DNA from: CAYMTN01 sp964393335
Lineage (GTDB): Bacteria > Chloroflexota > Anaerolineae > Aggregatilineales > Aggregatilineaceae
Length of the DNA stretch: 38,278 bases
NCBI GenBank assembly: GCA_964393335.1
Contig: CAYMTN010000022.1
Coordinates: 1-38,278, forward strand
Direction: 5' to 3'
In this document: piece by piece, positions 1-7,152 of the stretch
How the letters are laid out: each line of letters opens with the position of its first letter
Numbering within the stretch: position 1 is the stretch's first letter
Position numbers and translations under genes: made by a program
The notes under the pieces: generated by a model
The model's input: only the letters and a program-made list of their open reading frames with translations
Databases searched by the model: none
Told to the model about the DNA's origin: nothing

Positions 1-2
1 AC

Positions 3-1583
3 GACGACATGATCAACCAGCTCCTGCACCCGCGTTTTGACCCCGAAGCGCTGAAAAAAGCTACAGCGCTGGCGAAGGGCCTCAACGCCTCGCCGGGCGC
101 GGCAGTCGGCAAAGTGTACTTCGAAGCCGACACCGCCGAAGCCAAAGCCAAAGAAGGCGAGTCCGTGATCCTGGTCCGCCCATTGACCGAGCCGGACGAC
201 GTTCACGGTATGCTGGCGGCCAAAGGCATCCTGACGCAGCAGGGTGGCGCCACCAGCCACGCCGCCGTCGTCGCGCGCCAATTGGGCAAGCCCTGCGTTG
301 CCGGTGCGGATGAGGTGGAGATCGACGTTGCCGCCCGCAAATTCACCGTCGGCGACGTGGTCGTCCACGAAGGTGACATCATCTCGCTGAACGGCGCGAC
401 CGGCCAGGTCTTCCTGGGCACGATCCCGGTCGTGGTGCCGGACTTCGAGGAGCAAACCGAACTGCAAGCGATCCTGGGCTGGGCGGATGGTATCCGCCGC
501 CTGATGGTGTGGGCCAACGCCGACGATCCCGAACAGGCGTCCCGCGCGCGCGGTTACGGTGCGCAGGGCATCGGCCTGTGCCGGACCGAACACATGTTCC
601 TGGGCGAGCGTACCCAGTTGTTCCAGAACTTCATCCTGGCCGAAAACCCCGAAGCCCGCGCCGAAGCCCTGGCAAAACTGGCCGTCTTGCAGCGTGACGA
701 CTTCTACGGCATCTTCCAGGCGATGGACGGGCTGCCCGTCATCATCCGCTTGATCGACCCGCCGCTGCACGAGTTCCTGCCCGCGCACGACGAGCTGCTG
801 GTTGACGTCACGCTCGGCAAAGAACGCGGCGAAGACGTGAGCCACAAAGAGTACCTGCTCCAGAAATCCGAAGAACTGGCCGAGTACAACCCGATGCTGG
901 GTCTGCGCGGCGTGCGCCTGGGCGTGATGATGCCCGACGTGAACCGGATGCAGGTCCGCGCCATCATCCTGGCCGCCTGTGACGCCGCCAAAGAAGGCGT
1001 CGACGTCCATCCCGAAGTCATGATCCCGCTCACCTCGCACGTCAACGAGTTGAAGATGCTCCAGGCCGTGCTGGAAAAAGAAGCCAAAGAGATCATGGCC
1101 GACAAGGGCATCCAGATCAAGTACAAATTCGGCACGATGATCGAAATCCCGCGCGCCGCGCTGACTGCCGGTGAGATCGCGGAACTGGCGCAGTTCTTCA
1201 GCTTTGGCACCAACGATCTGACGCAGATGACCTACGGCATCAGCCGTGACGACGCCGAGCGGCACTTCTTGCTGCAATACGTCGAGATGGGCATCCTGCC
1301 CAAGAACCCGTTCCAGACGATTGACCGGGATGGCGTGGGCAAGCTGATGAAGATGTGCGTCGAAGCAGGCCGCGCGACCCGTCCCGGCCTGGAAGTCGGC
1401 ATCTGCGGCGAACACGGCGGTGATCCCAACAGCATCGACTTCTGCCACCAGATCAACCTGAACTACGTAAGCTGCTCGCCGTTCCGCGTGCCGGTGGCCC
1501 GCCTCGCGGCGGCGCACGCCATGCTGCGCGAACAGGGCTGGGAAGGTTTGGGCGATCTGGGCGCGAAAGCCCCCGCCAAATAA
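3..1583 (+). CDS. ppdK: Pyruvate, phosphate dikinase, C-terminal part (5' end outside window)
   Basis: PPDK interconverts pyruvate, ATP and phosphate with PEP, AMP and pyrophosphate, in the cytoplasm. The frame is open to the window edge before the first ATG at 9, so the N-terminal ATP-grasp half (family length about 880 residues) is off-window. Counting from that ATG, the swivelling phosphohistidine domain contains GGATSHAAVVAR at 79-90 with the phospho-accepting His84. The PEP/pyruvate TIM barrel follows, with GIGLCRTEHMFLG near 190, GICGEHGG near 460 and the catalytic Cys489 in NYVSCSPFRVP. All these family residues are intact. The ATG at 9 is internal and not a real start. A strong terminator follows the stop, so the gene ends its transcript. 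Identification is very secure; only the missing 5' end limits it. Confidence 0.97.
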   Translation, partial: DDMINQLLHPRFDPEALKKATALAKGLNASPGAAVGKVYFEADTAEAKAKEGESVILVRPLTEPDDVHGMLAAKGILTQQGGATSHAAVVARQLGKPCVAGADEVEIDVAARKFTVGDVVVHEGDIISLNGATGQVFLGTIPVVVPDFEEQTELQAILGWADGIRRLMVWANADDPEQASRARGYGAQGIGLCRTEHMFLGERTQLFQNFILAENPEARAEALAKLAVLQRDDFYGIFQAMDGLPVIIRLIDPPLHEFLPAHDELLVDVTLGKERGEDVSHKEYLLQKSEELAEYNPMLGLRGVRLGVMMPDVNRMQVRAIILAACDAAKEGVDVHPEVMIPLTSHVNELKMLQAVLEKEAKEIMADKGIQIKYKFGTMIEIPRAALTAGEIAELAQFFSFGTNDLTQMTYGISRDDAERHFLLQYVEMGILPKNPFQTIDRDGVGKLMKMCVEAGRATRPGLEVGICGEHGGDPNSIDFCHQINLNYVSCSPFRVPVARLAAAHAMLREQGWEGLGDLGAKAPAK

Positions 1584-1615
1584 GCCAGCTCGGATGGCGC
1601 TGACGTGAATACGAT

Positions 1616-1650
1616 GAGGGCGTTCCCGCGTGGGGACGCCCTCTTGTTGT
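1616..1650 (+). terminator. Rho-independent terminator after ppdK
   Basis: A 12-bp stem (GAGGGCGTTCCC at 1616-1627, GGGGACGCCCTC at 1632-1643, one G-T wobble) has a 4-nt loop and is followed by TTGTTGT. It lies 33 nt after the ppdK stop. Confidence 0.9.
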
Positions 1651-1718
1651 CCTTCGGGTGAGACCACCGTCAGCCAGTCATAGGACAGTCGCCCGCTGCC
1701 GGTATATCCCGCATATTC

Positions 1719-1745
1719 TTGCGGTGCCCGCTTTTCGAGTATACT
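1719..1745 (+). promoter_or_regulatory. Possible promoter of the secreted Ig-like protein gene
   Basis: TATACT at 1740-1745 matches a -10 box at 5 of 6 positions. TTGCGG at 1719-1724 could be a -35, but the 15-nt spacer is short. The start codon lies about 67 nt further on. The rest of the 1584-1812 gap holds only the ppdK terminator and this site. Confidence 0.35.
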
Positions 1746-1812
1746 TAACTGTGGCGTAGGGAACGCCGGATTCGTGGGCGATGGCCGCACCGTATTTCGG
1801 GGAGAAAAGACT

Positions 1813-3333
1813 ATGAAACGAACAATCGTGGGTCTGCTGGTGATCGCGGCGGTTACGGTCGCCGGGCTGCGAACCACACCGGACGCCGCCGCCCAGGTCG
1901 GCCCAAACCTGCCGCCAACCGTGATCGGCTTTTCGACCAACCTGGAGGCGATACCGCTGGCCGATGCGGAAGCCGGCGATACGACCGCGCGCCTGGCGTG
2001 GCAGACGGTCGGCCTCACCGATCAGCACCACGTCGCGCTGTACACGCTCGACGACCAGTGGCAGCCGCTCGGCCAGCCGGACGACCTGCCGCTGCCCGCC
2101 AGCGGCAGTTATGACGTTGTCGTGCAGCACCCGGTCAGCTTCGGCCCGCCGACGTTCAGCGTGGCCATCCTGGATACGGAGTCGCACATCCTCGACCAGA
2201 TGATCGCCGTTATCCCGTACGAAATCGTGCCGGATGCGCCACCGCCAACCATCGAGCAGGTGTCCTCCGACGCCGAAGAGCTGATCTCGACCGGCCTCGA
2301 CGACGGCAGCACACGCGTGGGCGTATCGTGGGACGTCGCCAACCGCACGCCGACCAGCAACCTCGTGTTTGAGCAGGTGCTCGAAGGGGGCCGCGCCATT
2401 CCGGTCGAACTTCCGCGCCCGACCCTGTGGATTCCGTCCAGCGGGCAGGGCGTCGTCGCGCCGGTGCCGCCCGGAGTGGGCCAGCCTGTCCGGCTGCGGC
2501 TGCGCGTGGTCGATCTGGCCGACGGCAGCACGTTGGCCGAACAGATGCTGTCGCCTATCTCCGTGACGCTCGTCGTCAACCCGCCGCCGGTCAGCGGCGC
2601 TCCGGCCCAACCGGCCCCTGGCGCGCCACCCGTGAGCATCGTGTCGTTTGACGTAACGCCCGACACGATCCAGCGCGGCGGCACGGTCACGCTGAGTTGG
2701 AACGTGACCGGCGCGACCGGTCTCGGCATCTGGCGTCTGGAACCCGGCGGCGCGCTGGCCGAATCGGTGCCTTCCCCGGCCCTGAACGGCTCGTGGACCG
2801 TCACGCTGAGCGACGCGTATACCACCGACGCGACATTCATGCTCTTTGCCGAAGGTGCGCTCGGCGATTCGCGGCAGGCGAGTGTCACGATTCGCATTAT
2901 CTGCCCGTTCACCTACTTCTTTGGCGACGCGGACAACGTCGCCGCCTGCCCGCAAGACGCAGCCAACACCGTACAGGCTGGCTTCCAGCAGTTCGAGCAC
3001 GGTTACATGATGTGGCGCGCGGATACCAGCGAAATCCTGGTGTTGTACAGCGAGGGCGGGTATGTCTCGCGCTTCCGCGATACGTGGCAGGGTGAGACGC
3101 TCACCTACCCCGAACCGGTGCCACCCGGCCTGTACGAGCCGATACGCGGCTTTGGCACGGTATGGGTCGAGAATCCGCAGGTGCGCAGCACCCTGGGTTG
3201 GGCGGTGGCGCTGGAACAGGGCTACAACATGACCTACCAGCGCTCCGGCGACTACAAATACGCGCGCCTGTTCATGACGTGGCCGGACGGCACCGTGATC
3301 TACGTCGTGGAAAATTCGTGGGGGTTCAAGTAA
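1813..3333 (+). CDS. Secreted protein with Ig-like domain and C-terminal Chloroflexota-type repeat domain
   Basis: The product has 506 residues. ATG 1813 is chosen over an in-frame start at 1774 because GGGGAGAAAAG lies just upstream and it begins a clean signal peptide (MKRTIVG, a hydrophobic core, then DAAAQ). The N-terminal 270 residues look like two beta-rich modules. A Pro/Ala linker follows, then an Ig/CARDB-like domain (VSIVSFDVTPDTIQRGGTVTLSWNV) near 275-360. The last 140 residues have paired Cys (ICPF, AACP), FQQFEHGYMMWR and GFGTVWVENPQVRSTLGWA, a pattern I associate with extracellular proteins of Anaerolineae. There is no lipobox, so it is probably released or held at the surface. 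No catalytic motif is visible; a binding or adhesion role is inference. It appears monocistronic. Confidence 0.8.
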   Translation: MKRTIVGLLVIAAVTVAGLRTTPDAAAQVGPNLPPTVIGFSTNLEAIPLADAEAGDTTARLAWQTVGLTDQHHVALYTLDDQWQPLGQPDDLPLPASGSYDVVVQHPVSFGPPTFSVAILDTESHILDQMIAVIPYEIVPDAPPPTIEQVSSDAEELISTGLDDGSTRVGVSWDVANRTPTSNLVFEQVLEGGRAIPVELPRPTLWIPSSGQGVVAPVPPGVGQPVRLRLRVVDLADGSTLAEQMLSPISVTLVVNPPPVSGAPAQPAPGAPPVSIVSFDVTPDTIQRGGTVTLSWNVTGATGLGIWRLEPGGALAESVPSPALNGSWTVTLSDAYTTDATFMLFAEGALGDSRQASVTIRIICPFTYFFGDADNVAACPQDAANTVQAGFQQFEHGYMMWRADTSEILVLYSEGGYVSRFRDTWQGETLTYPEPVPPGLYEPIRGFGTVWVENPQVRSTLGWAVALEQGYNMTYQRSGDYKYARLFMTWPDGTVIYVVENSWGFK

Positions 3334-3341
3334 CAGCCGAT

Positions 3342-3393
3342 CCGTAAATTACTGGGCGCAGCAAGCAGCGCCCCTACCAAAACGTATTTACGG
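3342..3393. repeat. Nested palindromic repeat, family R2 copy 1
   Basis: The outer arms CCGTAAAT (3342-3349) and ATTTACGG (3386-3393) are perfect complements. Inside them GGGCGC (3354-3359) pairs with GCGCCC (3368-3373) around AGCAAGCA. Read on the minus strand it contains GTTTTGGTAGGGGCG, shared with 5887-5914, and the hairpin core is shared with 36122-36145. It has no T-tract. Confidence 0.7.
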
Positions 3394-3435
3394 GCAGATA
3401 CTGGACCCACCCGCTTCTGATACCGGCACCTGACA

Positions 3436-3466
3436 GGCAGGGACAAACCCATGTCCCTGCCCGTTT
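3436..3466 (+). terminator. Candidate hairpin terminator upstream of the double-GNAT gene
   Basis: A perfect 10-bp stem, GGCAGGGACA (3436-3445) and TGTCCCTGCC (3452-3461), has a 6-nt loop and is followed by CGTTTCC. The T-tract is weak. It could end the transcript of the secreted-protein gene or fold in the leader of the next gene. Confidence 0.5.
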
Positions 3467-3497
3467 CCATGATCCGTACAGCCCACACAATGGAGAA

Positions 3498-4484
3498 ATG
3501 AGCGTGATCTCGACTAATTCCGTCACACTGCGACTCTTCACCTGGGATGACCTCCCCGCCGTATTTGTCGTGATGAACGAATCCGCCATAGCGGACGGCG
3601 ACGATCAGCGCCCCAGCGAGGACCAGTTCCGCCACATGATGCACGCGCCCGACATCGATCCCGAACACAACTTCTTTGTCGCCGTGACTCCGGCGGGTGA
3701 CGTCGTCGGCGGGGGCATCGGTTTTCTGCGTCCGGAGTTGGGCTGGGCGTGGGGCATGGGAGCCGTTCACCCGGCGTATCGCCGCCGGGGAATCGGCAGG
3801 CAGTTGGTCCGCGCCACCGAAGCACGCGTACTCGAACGCGCAGCAGAAACGCCCGATGACCGGCCCATCTACATCCAGCGCGGCACGCGTGACACGCAGG
3901 TCGGCACCGTTCGCCTGCTGGAATCCGAGGGGTACGCCGTCGTGCGGTACTTCTACGAGATGCAGATCGACCTGGGTGCCACGCCGGAACCGCCCGTCTT
4001 CCCCGACGGGATCACGCTGCGGCCTTTCGACCCGGAACGGGACGCGCGCGCCGTCTACGACGCCGAAATGGCGATTTTCGCGGATCACTGGGGCTTCGTG
4101 GGACAGCCGTATGAAAACTGGGCGCACAATTTCCTGAACGAGGACCGCTACGATTTCTCGCTGTGGCAGATCGCGGTGGACGGTGACGCCGTCGCCGGAA
4201 TCGCGATCAACCGCCAGCGCGACCCGGAGCATCCCGATCTGGCGTGGGTGGACGTGCTCGGCGTGGACCGTCCCTGGCGCAAACGGGGGATCGGGCTGGC
4301 GCTACTGCGGCAGAGCTTCGCCGTCTTCCGCGAGCGGGGATTCACGGGGGCGGGCCTGGGCGTGGATGCCGACAGCCCCACCAACGCGGTTGCGCTCTAC
4401 GAACGGGCGGGGATGCACGTCCGGCACCGTTTGGTGACGTACCGCAAGGTGCTGCGCGGGCGCGCCGAAGACATTCAGGACTGA
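3498..4484 (+). CDS. Tandem-domain GNAT family N-acetyltransferase
   Basis: The product has 328 residues and two complete GNAT folds. The first covers about 8-155 with the acetyl-CoA motif HPAYRRRGIG at 91-100. The second covers about 172-320 with DRPWRKRGIG at 257-266 and the C-terminal ALYERAGM segment. The double-domain layout is that of mycothiol-synthase-like (MshD-type) proteins, but many such proteins have unknown substrates. GGAG at 3492-3495 sits only 2 nt before ATG 3498 but 8 nt before an in-frame GTG at 3504, so the true start may be GTG 3504. The stop is 30 nt from the convergent Lgt-like gene. Acyltransfer is secure; the substrate is unknown. Confidence 0.9.
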   Translation: MSVISTNSVTLRLFTWDDLPAVFVVMNESAIADGDDQRPSEDQFRHMMHAPDIDPEHNFFVAVTPAGDVVGGGIGFLRPELGWAWGMGAVHPAYRRRGIGRQLVRATEARVLERAAETPDDRPIYIQRGTRDTQVGTVRLLESEGYAVVRYFYEMQIDLGATPEPPVFPDGITLRPFDPERDARAVYDAEMAIFADHWGFVGQPYENWAHNFLNEDRYDFSLWQIAVDGDAVAGIAINRQRDPEHPDLAWVDVLGVDRPWRKRGIGLALLRQSFAVFRERGFTGAGLGVDADSPTNAVALYERAGMHVRHRLVTYRKVLRGRAEDIQD

Positions 4485-4514
4485 TCCCCCGGCGGATTCC
4501 GGGCGGTCGGTGGT

Positions 4515-5252
4515 TTACCCGGTATCGCCGTGCGCCCCGGCGACCCAGTGCCGCCCGGCCCACAGCACCGCCAGCAGGGCCAGCCACGCGATGATCTGCT
4601 CGCGGCGTATCCCGCCGACCGTCATGCTGGATTCGCGCCACGCGCTGCCGATCAGCACCGCCAGCGCGTAACCGCCGATCACTACCAGGAAGTCAAACCC
4701 GGCGAACGGGCGCTTGCCCCGGTACAGCAGCGACCACAGCGCCAGCCCCAGGGCCGGTACAGCCAGGTAAAGCTGGACCGGGTGCCGCGCTTCGCCCCAC
4801 AGCGTCACCGACCAGGGCAGATCAGCCGGAATGCCCACGCGCGATCCGCGCGCCAGATCGCCCAGCGCTGCCGCCGCCAGCACGATCCCGACGCCCGGTG
4901 CCAGCGCGTCGAGCAGCGGGCGCGGGCGCACGCCGCGCCGCGACGCCAGCCACCCGAAGACCAGCGCCCACGTCACCAGCCCGGCTGTGCCGTTGAGCGT
5001 TTCGGCCAGCGGCGAAAAAATGGCCGCCGGATCGTTGCGGTAGGCCCCGAAATGCACCAGCGCGTACACCAGCCGCGCCGCGATCACGGCGGCGATCAGC
5101 GCCCGGAACCCGGCCCCTTCGATGAAACCGCCCGGCACATCGCGCCGTTTGCCCGCGCGGGCGGCGGCCTCCATGCCCAGCCAGAAGCCGATCACCAGCA
5201 GCAGATACGCCGTCTGGAGCGCTACCGGGCCAACGTGCATCATCGGGTACAC
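4515..5252 (-). CDS. Divergent prolipoprotein diacylglyceryl transferase (Lgt)-like membrane protein
   Basis: The product has 245 residues and about seven hydrophobic segments. GTG 5252 is the preferred start: GGAGGAGG inside the 3' end of the upstream thioredoxin gene lies 9 nt before it, while the next ATG (5243) is 18 nt away. Lgt-like features are the GIPADLPWSV stretch and RHPVQLY near residue 165. The HGG signature of true Lgt is replaced (LNGTAG), and the conserved N-x-x-x-E of the GNFINGE motif is replaced by RGSRV. It may therefore be a paralogue with another lipid- or thiol-linked job rather than the housekeeping enzyme. The gene starts 4 nt after the tlpA stop, so the two are probably co-translated. 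Confidence 0.7.
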   Translation of the reverse strand: MYPMMHVGPVALQTAYLLLVIGFWLGMEAAARAGKRRDVPGGFIEGAGFRALIAAVIAARLVYALVHFGAYRNDPAAIFSPLAETLNGTAGLVTWALVFGWLASRRGVRPRPLLDALAPGVGIVLAAAALGDLARGSRVGIPADLPWSVTLWGEARHPVQLYLAVPALGLALWSLLYRGKRPFAGFDFLVVIGGYALAVLIGSAWRESSMTVGGIRREQIIAWLALLAVLWAGRHWVAGAHGDTG

Positions 5253-5256
5253 GGCG

Positions 5257-5817
5257 CTATTCCTCCTCCAGCATATCCCGTACGGTGCTCTCGATGAAGG
5301 CTTCGGGCATCGGGCCGCCGTACACCACTTCGCGGACCACGCCATCCCGCCCGATGAAAAACGTCGTCGGGTAAGCGTCCAACTGGTAAAGCCGCCCGAT
5401 CCGCTCGTCGCGATCCATCACCAGCGCGAATGTCAGCCCGAATTCCTCGCGGAATGACGTGATCTTGGCCGTGCTCTCGCCCTGGTTCACGCCCAGCATC
5501 ACCACGCCGTCGTCGCGGTGACGCTGCCAGACGCGCTCCAGGTCCGGCATTTCGGCGCGGCACGGCGAGCACCATGTCGCCCACATGTTCAGCACGACGA
5601 TCTGCCCGGCATAATCACTGAGCGCTACCGGCTCGCCATCGACCGTCGAGGCGCTGAACGCGGGCGCGGGCGCGTCCTCACGCGGGGCCGGGGCAATCGG
5701 GGGCGCGTTTTCGCTGGGACGCGTGGCGATCATCCATGCCGCACCCACGACCACGACCAGCAGCATGGCCGAACGCCAGACGCGCCCCCTGTAAAACAAC
5801 GTCGATAGGGTGTTCAT
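5257..5817 (-). CDS. TlpA/ResA-like membrane-anchored thioredoxin
   Basis: The product has 186 residues from ATG 5817; a TTG at 5847 would add 10. An N-terminal signal anchor (hydrophobic about 16-31) is followed by a Pro/Ala linker and a thioredoxin fold. The fold has WATWCSPC at 79-86 (the CxxC redox pair), GVNQGES, and the cis-Pro loop AYPTTFFIG. This is the AhpC/TSA-TlpA class that reduces disulfides outside the membrane, as in cytochrome c maturation or thiol repair. It is directly coupled to the Lgt-like gene downstream, so the pair probably acts on one membrane or extracytoplasmic thiol substrate (inference). No cytochrome genes are nearby to settle the target. Confidence 0.88.
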   Translation of the reverse strand: MNTLSTLFYRGRVWRSAMLLVVVVGAAWMIATRPSENAPPIAPAPREDAPAPAFSASTVDGEPVALSDYAGQIVVLNMWATWCSPCRAEMPDLERVWQRHRDDGVVMLGVNQGESTAKITSFREEFGLTFALVMDRDERIGRLYQLDAYPTTFFIGRDGVVREVVYGGPMPEAFIESTVRDMLEEE

Positions 5818-5886
5818 AACACCTTTCACGGCTGCAACTTCCGTCAAAACACGTATCTACGTACAATCCCAGAAATCTTGCAGGAT

Positions 5887-5914
5887 GTTTTCGTAGGGGC
5901 GTTTGCCGCGCCCA
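5887..5914. repeat. Palindromic repeat, family R2 copy 2
   Basis: GTTTTCGTAGGGGCG at 5887-5901 differs at one base from the minus-strand core of the 3342-3393 element. GGGCG then pairs with CGCCC at 5909-5913. It lies between tlpA and the lyase gene. The remainder of this 155-bp gap shows only a small AATCC/GGATT palindrome. Confidence 0.65.
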
Positions 5915-5972
5915 ATCGAACCGGCAGGATCAATATGACCGTACCTAGCGTACTCCAGAATCCGCCGGATTT

Positions 5973-7076
5973 CTACGCAGTCGCGGCGTTCGCCCGCTCG
6001 ACGAGTTCGGCAAACAGCCCCGCGATCTCGTCCGTGCTGATCGCCAGCGTCGCCGTGCCAACCACCAACTCGAACATCTGGTAGGCCGGAATCTGGCTGG
6101 GAGCCAGCCCGCGCAGCAGCCATACGTGGTGTTCGGCGGCTATATCCAATGCGGCGTCCCACAGCCGTTCCCGGTCGCCGCGTAAAAAGACCTGCATCAT
6201 GTTGGTGTGGGGCGGATTCGGATTGACCTCAATCGCCGGGTGCGCCGCCAGGGCTGTGCCGATTTCGACCGCCCTGGTATGATACTCGCCCATCCGGTCC
6301 AGGTGATCGGCCAGCCCCTGTTTGGCCGCCAGCACGAACGGGTACAGGCGCACCAGGTTACCGCCGTGCCGCCGCTGCCAGATGCGCGCTTCCGCGATCA
6401 CGTCTGGCGGCCCGGCCAGCAGCGCCCCGCTGATGCCGTCCAGAATCTTGTAGAACGACACGTAGACGGTGTCAAACAAGGCTGCGATGGCCGCATACGT
6501 GCGCCCGTAAAACGGCTGGCTTTCCCACAGCCGCGCGCCGTCGAGATGGGTTGCCAGCCCGCGCTCGCGTGCCCACGCGATCTGCGCGATGAGATCGTCC
6601 CAGGCAGGCAGCACGCCGCCCAGTTCCCGCTGCGGGAGTTCGAGCAGCAGCGCGGCCAGCGGCACGCGCACCGCCTGCAAATCGGCCAGCGTCACCAGCC
6701 GGTACGGGTTCCCGACCAGCACGCCCTGCAAATGATGCAGCTCGCGGTACCCCTGCTGCTCGTGCAGCTCCAGGTGGCAGGTCGGGTGAAACGCGATGTT
6801 GCGCGATCCCTTACGATCCGCCCAGATGCGCAGCGCGATCTGCTGCGCCATCGTGCCGGACGGCATGAATACGGCTGCCGGTTTGCCCAACAGCCCGGCG
6901 ATCTCCGCCTCGAACGATTCGATCAGGTCGCCGCTGCCGTAGAAGTCGCTGGCCGCGTCCGGCGCGAGCGAGTCGCGCAGTGCGGCCAACACGTCGCGCG
7001 GCGTGCGCGGCGTGTGATACGATAAGAAGCGCGTGCAGGCCGCCCGGATGCTGGCGGCGTCGCGTTTTTCTGGCAT
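5973..7076 (-). CDS. PLP-dependent beta-eliminating lyase / threonine aldolase family protein
   Basis: The product has 367 residues with a fold-type I PLP enzyme layout. YGSGDLIESFE near 46-56 resembles the N-terminal substrate loop of threonine aldolases. HLDGARLWE at 177-185 supplies the Asp and Arg that hold the cofactor. SFYKILDG contains the probable Schiff-base Lys210. The usual threonine aldolase sequence around the lysine (SLSKGLGAP type) is replaced, so the reaction may be cleavage of another beta-hydroxy amino acid or a beta-elimination. The ATG follows GGAAAGG. The upstream pckA terminator lies 17-47 nt before the start, so it either relies on read-through or has an unseen promoter. 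Family assignment is good; substrate unknown. Confidence 0.85.
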   Translation of the reverse strand: MPEKRDAASIRAACTRFLSYHTPRTPRDVLAALRDSLAPDAASDFYGSGDLIESFEAEIAGLLGKPAAVFMPSGTMAQQIALRIWADRKGSRNIAFHPTCHLELHEQQGYRELHHLQGVLVGNPYRLVTLADLQAVRVPLAALLLELPQRELGGVLPAWDDLIAQIAWARERGLATHLDGARLWESQPFYGRTYAAIAALFDTVYVSFYKILDGISGALLAGPPDVIAEARIWQRRHGGNLVRLYPFVLAAKQGLADHLDRMGEYHTRAVEIGTALAAHPAIEVNPNPPHTNMMQVFLRGDRERLWDAALDIAAEHHVWLLRGLAPSQIPAYQMFELVVGTATLAISTDEIAGLFAELVERANAATA

Positions 7077-7092
7077 GGTTCCACGCCTTTCC

Positions 7093-7123
7093 CATACAAG
7101 AACACGCCCGGCAGCGGGCGTGT
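7093..7123 (-). terminator. Rho-independent terminator after pckA
   Basis: On the minus strand a perfect 9-bp stem, ACACGCCCG and CGGGCGTGT (7102-7123), has a 4-nt loop and is followed by TCTTGTAT. It starts 30 nt after the pckA stop. Confidence 0.85.
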
Positions 7124-7152
7124 CGGTTCAACCGGTCGCCGGATGGGTGGCG

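Noticed and set aside
1678..3000. 440-codon minus-strand frame over the secreted-protein gene
   Set aside because: The plus-strand gene has a signal peptide, a ribosome site and domain patterns; the reverse frame has none.
4515..5252. Call as the housekeeping lgt gene
   Set aside because: The HGG and NxxxE signatures are missing, so the symbol was not assigned.
5973..7076. Call as ltaE (low-specificity threonine aldolase)
   Set aside because: The sequence around the PLP lysine differs from the classical enzyme; only the superfamily is supported.
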